DNA of 64,000 bases from Stenotrophomonas maltophilia. Lineage in GTDB: Bacteria > Pseudomonadota > Gammaproteobacteria > Xanthomonadales > Xanthomonadaceae. The stretch is from contig NZ_CP154630.1 in the NCBI RefSeq assembly GCF_039555535.1, positions 1,687,001 to 1,751,000 of the forward strand, written 5' to 3'. The notes under the pieces were generated by a model that worked only from the letters and a program-made list of their open reading frames with translations, was not told where the DNA came from and made no database searches. The position numbers and the translations under genes were made by a program. Positions 58,303 to 64,000 of this stretch are shown here, piece by piece. Every line of letters begins with the position of its first letter. The first letter of the stretch is position 1.

Positions 58303-58359
58303 GGCAGGCGTCGGCTCAACAGCAGTAGGGCGGGAAGTGCGGGACGGTGGCGGCGACGT

Positions 58360-59451
58360 TCATGCGGCCTGCTCCCGGGTGCCGGGCAGCGCGCGCGGCG
58401 ACAGCCCGGCCACGGCATTGGCAATCGCGCGGATATGGTCGGGGGTGGAGCCGCAGCAGCCGCCAACCAGGTTCAACAGTCCATCTGCGGCGAAGCCCCG
58501 CAGGGTGCTGGCCATGTCCTCCGGCGTTTCGTCGTACTCGCCGAAGGCATTGGGCAGGCCGGCATTGGGGTGTGCGCTGACGTAACAGTCGGCGACCTGT
58601 GCAAGGGTTTCCACGTGCGGGCGCATCGCATCGGCGCCCAGCGCGCAGTTCAGTCCGATCGACAACGGCCGTGCATGGGCGAGTGAGGCATGGAAGGCTT
58701 CTGCTGTCTGCCCGGACAGGGTACGTCCGGACGCGTCGGTGATGGTGCCGGAGATCATCACCGGCAAGCGCGCGCCGCGCGCATCGAACGCTTCCTCCAG
58801 CGCATACAGTGCAGCCTTGGCGTTGAGCGTGTCGAAGATGGTCTCGACCATGATGGTGTCGGCGCCGCCATCGATGAGGCCGTCGATGGCTTCGCGGTAG
58901 GTGTCGCGCAGCTCGTCGAAGCTGGTATTGCGGAAGCCCGGATCGTTGACATCGGGGCTGATCGAGGCGGTGCGGCTGGTCGGCCCGATCACCCCGATCA
59001 CGAAGCGCGGCTTGCCCGGCGTGGCCGCAGCCACTGCATCACAGCAGGTTCGCGCGACAGCGGCACCGGCCTTGTTCAACTCGTACACCAGGTGTTCGAG
59101 GTGGTAGTCGGCCTGGCTGACCGAAGTGGCGTTGAAGGTGTTGGTCTCGACCAGATCCGCGCCCGCTTCCAGGTAGGCGGTGTGGATGTCGGCGACGATC
59201 TGCGGCCGGGTCAGCAGCAGCAGATCGTTGTTGCCCTTCAGGTCATGCCCTTCCGGCGCCGCATGGTCACAGCCCGGGCCGTGCGCGTGGTCGTAGCCAC
59301 CGGCGAAGCGCTCGCCGCGGTAGTCGTCTTCCTGCAGGCCGTGGCGCTGGATCATCGTACCCATCGCACCGTCGATGATCAGGATCCGCTCGCGCAGGGC
59401 GTCGAGCAGGGCGTTGGCACGATCAGGATGCAACCAGGGCAGGGCAGACAT
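58360..59451 (-). CDS. metH: Methionine synthase, N-terminal homocysteine-binding half, 363 aa
   Basis: Homocysteine S-methyltransferase barrel (Pfam S-methyl_trans). The opening [31 protein letters not shown] is the exact MetH start. Zinc ligands are [13 protein letters not shown] and the C-terminal [14 protein letters not shown]. It ends about where the linker to the pterin domain would begin in one-piece MetH (1227 aa in E. coli; 363 plus 894 gives 1257 here). It lies 13 bases after the ArsR-methyltransferase regulator gene and 57 bases before the second half. Confidence 0.94.
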   Translation of the reverse strand: MSALPWLHPDRANALLDALRERILIIDGAMGTMIQRHGLQEDDYRGERFAGGYDHAHGPGCDHAAPEGHDLKGNNDLLLLTRPQIVADIHTAYLEAGADLVETNTFNATSVSQADYHLEHLVYELNKAGAAVARTCCDAVAAATPGKPRFVIGVIGPTSRTASISPDVNDPGFRNTSFDELRDTYREAIDGLIDGGADTIMVETIFDTLNAKAALYALEEAFDARGARLPVMISGTITDASGRTLSGQTAEAFHASLAHARPLSIGLNCALGADAMRPHVETLAQVADCYVSAHPNAGLPNAFGEYDETPEDMASTLRGFAADGLLNLVGGCCGSTPDHIRAIANAVAGLSPRALPGTREQAA

Positions 59452-59464
59452 GGCGGTTTCCGGC

Positions 59465-60394
59465 TCAGGGCTTGTTGGCGATCAGCGAAATCACTTCGAA
59501 GTGCGGCGGGCGCTTTTCGCGGGTGACCGTTTCCAGGCTCGAGACCTGCAGGCCGGCCTTGTCGACGAACCTGCGCAGTTCCTTGTCGCTGAAGCCAAGG
59601 TTGACGTGGCCATAGGCCTCCACCGCCGCCTTGTGCTCATGACGGGCCAGGCTGCACAGTAGGAGGCGGCCTCCCGGGCGCAGCACGCGCGCGGCTTCGG
59701 TCACGGCCTGCGCCGGCTTGCTGGCATAGGTCAGCGCGTGCATCAGCACCACCAGGTCGAAGCTGCCGTCCTTGAACGGCAGGGCATGCATGTCACCTTC
59801 GCGGACTTCGACGTTGGGCAGGCGACGCAGCCGCTCGCTGGCCGCGGCGACCACTCGCGCGCTGGTGTCGATGCAGATGTAGCGCTTGGCATGCGGGGCC
59901 ACCAGTTCGGCCAGCACGCCGTCGCCGGAGGCGATGTCCAGCACGTCGCCGGTTTCCAGCAGCGGCAGCGCGGTACGCGCCAGTGCCTCCCAGGTCCGTC
60001 CGGGAGAGTAGTGGCGTTCCATGTCGCCGGCCACGCTGTCGGCCCAGTTCTGGTCGGAAGCACGGTGGGCCAGAACCGCGGCCACGCGCTCGGCATCCTG
60101 GCGCAGCAGGGGGTCGTCGCTTCCGTTGCTCAAGGCATGCCACAATGCACGCTGCGCCGGGTCCAGCTGGGCCTCGTCGAAGCGGTAATAGGCCGACACG
60201 CCGGCGCGGCGGTCGCGAACCAGGCCGGCTTCCTTCAGTCGCGCCAGATGGGTGGACACGCGCGGCTGGGCCAGCCGGGTGATCGCCGACAGTTCGGCCA
60301 CGGTCAGTTCCTCCTGCTCCAGCAGCGCCAGCAGGCGCACGCGGGTGGCATCGGCGAACACCTTCAGGCGGGTCGACCAGTCTTCAAGATCCAT
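59465..60394 (-). CDS. ArsR-type regulator fused to SAM-dependent methyltransferase domain (SahR-like), 309 aa
   Basis: Residues 1-95 are an ArsR winged helix ([43 protein letters not shown]). Residues about 145-309 are a class I methyltransferase fold with motif [15 protein letters not shown] and [14 protein letters not shown]. This two-domain build, and location at the head of metH, match SahR, the S-adenosylhomocysteine-sensing repressor of SAM-cycle genes in proteobacteria. The methyltransferase domain would then be a ligand sensor. A 28-bp palindrome directly upstream is the probable operator. The gene is divergent from an acyl-CoA dehydrogenase gene. Confidence 0.88.
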   Translation of the reverse strand: MDLEDWSTRLKVFADATRVRLLALLEQEELTVAELSAITRLAQPRVSTHLARLKEAGLVRDRRAGVSAYYRFDEAQLDPAQRALWHALSNGSDDPLLRQDAERVAAVLAHRASDQNWADSVAGDMERHYSPGRTWEALARTALPLLETGDVLDIASGDGVLAELVAPHAKRYICIDTSARVVAAASERLRRLPNVEVREGDMHALPFKDGSFDLVVLMHALTYASKPAQAVTEAARVLRPGGRLLLCSLARHEHKAAVEAYGHVNLGFSDKELRRFVDKAGLQVSSLETVTREKRPPHFEVISLIANKP

Positions 60395-60396
60395 AA

Positions 60397-60424
60397 ATAT
60401 CTACCTATCGCGATATAGAGATAT
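60397..60424. promoter_or_regulatory. Operator-like palindrome for the SahR-like regulator
   Basis: 28-bp inverted repeat: ATATCT at 60397, centre TATCGCGATA, AGATAT ending 60424; 11 of 14 positions are symmetric. It starts two bases upstream of the regulator ATG, covers its weak Shine-Dalgarno, and is a sharp AT-rich island. Confidence 0.7.
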
Positions 60425-60508
60425 ATTCGCTGAGAAGGCCTGCCGCGGTCAAGTCGCTGGCGTACGGGCCGTGCGCGGCCCATAACATCATGTACCCGGG
60501 AGGGTGTT

Positions 60509-61657
60509 GTGGATTTCAGCTTTACTGAAGAGCAGTTGATGTTGCAGGACGTGGCGCGGCGCATCGCGCAGGAAAAGATCGCCCCCAGCGCAGAGCACCA
60601 TGACCGTACCGGCGAGTTCCCGCTGGACAACATCCGCCTGCTGGGCGAGAACGGCCTGATGGGTATCGAAGTGCCCACCGAATACGGTGGTGCGGGCATG
60701 GACCCGGTTGCGTACGTGCTGGCGATGGTGGAGGTCGCCGCCGCCGACGCAGCCCATTCGACCATCATGTCGGTCAACAATTCGCTGTTCTGCAACGGCA
60801 TCCTCACCCACGGTACCGAAGCGCAGAAGCAGACCTACGTGCGTGCGATCGCCGAGGGCGAGGCCATTGGCGCGTTCGCGCTGACCGAGCCGCAGTCGGG
60901 TTCGGACGCTACCGCCATGCGCTGCCGCGCGGTGAAGCAGGCCGATGGCACCTTTGTGATCAACGGCAAGAAGAGCTGGATCACCTCCGGCCCGGTGGCC
61001 AAGTACATCGTGCTGTTCGCGATGAGTGAGCCGGACAAGGGCGCGCGCGGCATCACCGCCTTCATCATCGATACCGACAAGGCGGGTTTCGGTCGCGGCA
61101 AGACCGAGCCGAAGCTGGGCATCCGTGCCTCGGCCACCTGCGAGATCGAGTTCAACGACTACGTAGCGCAGCCTGAGGATGTGCTGGGCCAGGAAGGCGA
61201 GGGCTTCAAGATCGCCATGAGCGTGCTTGATGCTGGCCGTATCGGCATCGCCTCGCAGGCCATCGGCATCGCCCGTGCCGCCTATGAAGCGACCCTGGAG
61301 TACGTGAAGGAGCGCAAGGCGTTCGGTGCGGCCATCGGTACCTTCCAGATGACCCAGGCCAAGATTGCCGACATGAAGTGCAAGCTGGATGCGGCGTTGC
61401 TGCTGACCCTGCGCGCGGCGTGGGTGAAAGGCCAGGGCAAGCGCTTCAGCACCGAAGCGGCGGTGGCCAAGCTGACCGCTTCTGAAGCCGCGATGTGGAT
61501 CACCCACCAGGCGGTGCAGATCCATGGTGGCATGGGCTATTCAAAGGAAATGCCGCTGGAGCGCTACTTCCGTGATGCCAAGATCACCGAGATCTATGAA
61601 GGCACCTCGGAAATCCAGCGCCTGGTGATCGCCCGCAACGAGACCGGGCTGCGCTGA
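60509..61657 (+). CDS. Acyl-CoA dehydrogenase (short/branched-chain type), 382 aa
   Basis: FAD enzyme for the first step of fatty or branched acyl-CoA oxidation. ALTEPQSGSDATAMRCRA is the FAD/substrate signature, ITSGPVAKYIVLFA follows, and the C-terminal QIHGGMGYSKEMPLERYFRDAKITEIYEGTSEIQRLVIAR holds the catalytic Glu in YEGTSE. Length and motifs match butyryl- or isobutyryl-CoA dehydrogenases. GTG start at 60509 with GGGAGG five bases upstream. It is divergent from the SahR-like gene across 114 bases; the operator could in principle affect both. Confidence 0.93.
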   Translation: MDFSFTEEQLMLQDVARRIAQEKIAPSAEHHDRTGEFPLDNIRLLGENGLMGIEVPTEYGGAGMDPVAYVLAMVEVAAADAAHSTIMSVNNSLFCNGILTHGTEAQKQTYVRAIAEGEAIGAFALTEPQSGSDATAMRCRAVKQADGTFVINGKKSWITSGPVAKYIVLFAMSEPDKGARGITAFIIDTDKAGFGRGKTEPKLGIRASATCEIEFNDYVAQPEDVLGQEGEGFKIAMSVLDAGRIGIASQAIGIARAAYEATLEYVKERKAFGAAIGTFQMTQAKIADMKCKLDAALLLTLRAAWVKGQGKRFSTEAAVAKLTASEAAMWITHQAVQIHGGMGYSKEMPLERYFRDAKITEIYEGTSEIQRLVIARNETGLR

Positions 61658-61695
61658 GTGGCAAGGGCCGCGCCACTGCAACGGTGGCGCGGCCA

Positions 61696-61720
61696 GTAGA
61701 TCCGCGCCACGCGTGGATGC
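61696..61720. repeat. Weak GTAG-headed REP-like hairpin
   Basis: GTAGATCCGCGCCACGCGTGGATGC: GATCC-CGCG pairing imperfectly with CGTGGAT. It resembles the GTAGATCCACGC hairpin at 9172 in inverted form. Confidence 0.45.
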
Positions 61721-61787
61721 GCCGTGCTCTTGGCCGAACGATGCCGGATCTGTTCCAATGCAGGCCGTTTCCATACGGTCTGCACAG

Positions 61788-62075
61788 ATGATCTATCGTG
61801 GTTGGGGAATCCTGACACTGGTCACGCCGATCGCAGCGATCCTGCTGCTGGCGTATTTCTTCCCGCACGCAGGCCCCAGGGGCAACATCCCGCTCTCGCA
61901 GGTGTTGCTGGGTGCCGGAATTGGCGCGGCGGTGAACGTGCTGCTGGGCCTGTGGCTCAACCGTGCACCCCGGCAGAAGGGTGAAGTCGTGCCCCATCAT
62001 TTCTTCTTCGTGCCGATGCAGTGGGCCGCGCTGGTTCTGGTGGCAGTGTGCATAGTGGTTGCGCTGCTGCGCTGA
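61788..62075 (+). CDS. Small membrane protein of unknown function, 95 aa
   Basis: Three hydrophobic segments: GILTLVTPIAAILLLAYFF, VLLGAGIGAAVNVLLGLWL and WAALVLVAVCIVVALL. A polar loop NRAPRQKGEVVPHHFFFVPMQ separates the last two, with a PHHFFF motif near the membrane face. The start at 61788 gives MIYRGWGIL, a common opening for such proteins, but no clear Shine-Dalgarno is visible; upstream starts at 61713 or 61758 are less likely. No named family recognised beyond similarity to small Xanthomonad membrane proteins. Confidence 0.68.
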   Translation: MIYRGWGILTLVTPIAAILLLAYFFPHAGPRGNIPLSQVLLGAGIGAAVNVLLGLWLNRAPRQKGEVVPHHFFFVPMQWAALVLVAVCIVVALLR

Positions 62076-62091
62076 GACGTTGCCCTGGAGA

Positions 62092-62192
62092 GCGCCAACC
62101 GAGGTTGGCGGCTACCGGGCATGCCGTTGCTCTGGTGGATGCCAACCTTCGGGCATGTCCTTGCTCTGGTAGATGCCAACCTTGGTTGGCAT
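62092..62192. repeat. REP-like hairpins of the GCCAACC-GGTTGGC type
   Basis: GCGCCAACCGAGGTTGGCGGCTACC at 62092 and GTAGATGCCAACCTTGGTTGGCAT at 62169, with the phrase TTGCTCTGGTGGATGCCAACCTTCGGGCATG between, a degenerate middle copy. The outer copies carry CTAC or GTAG tags. Confidence 0.65.
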
Positions 62193-62213
62193 GGATTCAA
62201 AAGCGGCAAGAAA

Positions 62214-62245
62214 AAAGGCCCCGGATCGCTCCGGGGCCTTTCTCG
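62214..62245. terminator. Bidirectional intrinsic terminator
   Basis: AAAGGCCCCGGA / TCCGGGGCCTTT, perfect 12-bp stem with a TCGC loop, then TCTCGTTT; an A-run lies on the left. It ends the RND pump operon on the minus strand. Confidence 0.9.
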
Positions 62246-62263
62246 TTTCAGCTCACGACCAGA

Positions 62264-64000
62264 TCAACGATCCGGACGGTGTGCAGCATCCGCGTCCCGC
62301 TGGCGTTCCATGAACTCCTTCGACGGTTCATCCAGCTTGTCGCCCAGCATGCGGCGCACGACCACGAAGAACACCGGGATCATCAGCAGGCCGAGCAGGG
62401 TGGCGAACAGCATGCCGCCGATCACGCCGGTACCGATGGCGTGGCGGGAGTTGGCGCCGGCGCCGGTGGAGATCGCCATCGGGATCACGCCCATGATGAA
62501 CGCAAACGAGGTCATCAGGATCGGGCGGAAACGCAGGCGGGCCGCCTCGATCGTGGCATCGCGCAGGTTCTTGCCGGCTGCACGCTGCTCCACCGCGAAC
62601 TCCACGATCAGGATCGCGTTCTTCGCCGCCAGGCCGATCACGGTGATCAGGCCGATCTTGAAGAACAGATCGTTGGGCAGGCCACGCAGCATCGACAGGC
62701 CCAGTGCACCCAGCACGCCCAGCGGCACCACCAGCAGCACAGCCACCGGGATCGACCAGCTTTCATACAGCGCGGCCAGGCACAGGAACACCACCACGAT
62801 GGACAGCACCAGCAGCAGGGTCGCGGCGTTGCCGGCCAGGATTTCCTGGTAGGACATGCCGGACCAGTCGTAGCCGAAGCCGGCCGGCAGGTCGTCGTTG
62901 ACGATGCCTTCCATGGTCTGCATCGCTTCACCCGAGCTGGTGCCCGGCGCCTGCGAACCGACGATGTTGATCGCCGAGTAGCCGTTGTAACGGCTCAGCG
63001 ACGGCGGCGCCGACACCCATTCGGACTTGACCACCGTGTTGAGCGGGATCATCGCGTTGGTGCCGTCGGCATTGGTGGTCAGGCTGGACGGGCTGTAGAA
63101 GCTCTTCAGCGACTCCTGGCCGGTGCGGTAGGGACCATCGGCCTGCATGGTCACCCGCTTGATGCGGCCTTCGTAGAAGAAGTCGTTGACGTACACCGGG
63201 GCCAGCATCAGCTGGATGGTGCTGTACACGTCCGACACCGACATGCCCATCGACTGCGCCTGCACGCGGTCCACGTGCAGCTGGAGCTGCGGTGCGTTTT
63301 CCAGGCCGTTCGGGCGTACGCCGACCAGGTGGTCCGGCTTCTGCGCGGCCTGGCCGAGCAGGATGTTGCGGGCCTGGGTCAGCTGCTCGTAACCGGCACC
63401 GCTACGGTCCTGCAGCCACATGTCGAAACCACCGAACTGGCCAAGGCCCTGCACGGTGGGCAGGTTGACCACGAAGATCTGCGCTTCCTTGATGCCGTAG
63501 AACGCGCCGTTCATGTTCTGGATGAACTCCGGCGCGGTGAACTTGCGTTCCTCCCACGGCTTCAGGCGGATGAAGCCCATGCCCACGTTCTCGCCGGAAC
63601 CGACGAAGCTGAAACCGGCGACCTGCAGCATGCCTTCATAACCATCCTGCTTTTCCAGGATGCCACGCATCTGCGCGAACACTTCGTTGGTCTGGCCCTT
63701 GGTCGAGCCCGGCGGCAGCTGCACGATCGCCAGCGCATAGCCCTGGTCTTCTTCCGGCAGGAAGCTGCCCGGCATGCGGGTGAACAGGAAGCCGCACAGT
63801 GCGGTCAGCACCACGAACAGGATCATCCAACGCGGCGCATGGCGCACCGCCGAGGTGATGTGGCCCACATAGGTGTGGCTGATCTTGTCGTAGTACTTGT
63901 TGAAGGTGCGGTAGACGATGTTCGGGTTGTCGTTGTGCGTCGGCTTCAGGAAGGTCGCGCACAGCGCCGGGGTGAAGCCCAGCGCCAGGAACGCCGAGAA
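62264..64000 (-). CDS. RND efflux pump inner-membrane permease, HAE1/AcrB family (N-terminal half beyond window)
   Basis: C-terminal 578 residues of a proton-driven drug efflux permease. The frame is open through the right edge, beginning FSAFLALGFTPALCATFLKP (end of helix 6 region). The second half is visible: HAPRWMILFVVLTALCGFLFTRMPGSFLPEEDQGY (helix 7 and following), the FFYEGRIKRVTMQADGPYR porter region, and LLVVPLGVLGALGLSMLRGLPNDLFFKIGLITVIGLAAKNAILIVEFA with the helix 10-11 signature. It ends AHRPDR. Stenotrophomonas carries several such pumps (Sme systems); the fragment alone does not tell me which. An in-frame GTG at 63868 is internal, not the start. Confidence 0.92.
   Translation of the reverse strand, partial: FSAFLALGFTPALCATFLKPTHNDNPNIVYRTFNKYYDKISHTYVGHITSAVRHAPRWMILFVVLTALCGFLFTRMPGSFLPEEDQGYALAIVQLPPGSTKGQTNEVFAQMRGILEKQDGYEGMLQVAGFSFVGSGENVGMGFIRLKPWEERKFTAPEFIQNMNGAFYGIKEAQIFVVNLPTVQGLGQFGGFDMWLQDRSGAGYEQLTQARNILLGQAAQKPDHLVGVRPNGLENAPQLQLHVDRVQAQSMGMSVSDVYSTIQLMLAPVYVNDFFYEGRIKRVTMQADGPYRTGQESLKSFYSPSSLTTNADGTNAMIPLNTVVKSEWVSAPPSLSRYNGYSAINIVGSQAPGTSSGEAMQTMEGIVNDDLPAGFGYDWSGMSYQEILAGNAATLLLVLSIVVVFLCLAALYESWSIPVAVLLVVPLGVLGALGLSMLRGLPNDLFFKIGLITVIGLAAKNAILIVEFAVEQRAAGKNLRDATIEAARLRFRPILMTSFAFIMGVIPMAISTGAGANSRHAIGTGVIGGMLFATLLGLLMIPVFFVVVRRMLGDKLDEPSKEFMERQRDADAAHRPDR

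Overview
This 64 kb window is a GC-rich chromosomal segment from a gammaproteobacterium of the Xanthomonadaceae, almost certainly Stenotrophomonas (S. maltophilia complex). The main evidence is a set of GTAG-headed extragenic palindromes of the SMAG type described for S. maltophilia. They occur as inverted pairs at eight or more places. A methionine synthase split into two genes and a 2-oxoglutarate dehydrogenase cluster ending in lpd fit the same family. Most of the window is housekeeping DNA. I see no rRNA, tRNA, CRISPR array, prophage or insertion-sequence transposase.

Layout. 1-9 kb: the end of a rhomboid protease gene, a small GNAT protein, a DUF3298-type lipoprotein, cyclopropane fatty acid synthase, an M3 oligopeptidase, a glutathione peroxidase, ferredoxin-NADP reductase with a candidate Fur box, and a fused ABC exporter. 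9-21 kb: an ECF41-type sigma factor with its carboxymuconolactone decarboxylase partner and a matching promoter, class I fumarase, a Cys-rich lipoprotein, a glutathione S-transferase, ArsC coupled to outer-membrane phospholipase A, DUF456, cold-shock protein, two glycine-zipper proteins, a membrane-anchored CXXCH protein, TcdA and TatD. 21-33 kb: a second glutathione S-transferase, a fused-alpha/beta 2-oxoacid dehydrogenase E1 overlapping an asparagine synthetase, an FMN reductase, DnaB with an upstream DnaA box, and a Pho-box-headed pair of a TonB-dependent receptor and a Tat-exported PhoD phosphatase.

33-45 kb: lpd-sucB-sucA (read on the minus strand as sucA-sucB-lpd), a GNAT protein with a RoxA-type ribosomal oxygenase, purB and fumC. 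45-50 kb: a seven-gene minus-strand operon made of a small membrane protein, a YtrA-like GntR repressor, an ABC ATPase and permease, and three exported proteins; its promoter overlaps an inverted repeat. 50-64 kb: a periplasmic glutathione peroxidase homologue, a periplasmic FKBP isomerase, UDP-glucose dehydrogenase, SlyX, DUF2058, an MFS transporter, then a methionine-cycle cluster (ArsR-methyltransferase regulator resembling SahR, metH N-terminal half, metH C-terminal half) with a 28-bp operator-like palindrome. An acyl-CoA dehydrogenase, a small membrane protein and the C-terminal part of an RND efflux pump close the window.

The least explained signals are non-coding. Three copies of a roughly 104-110 nt palindrome have different arm sequences that stay self-complementary around a conserved core. 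At four genes, the TAG stop codon is supplied by the GTAG of a SMAG element.
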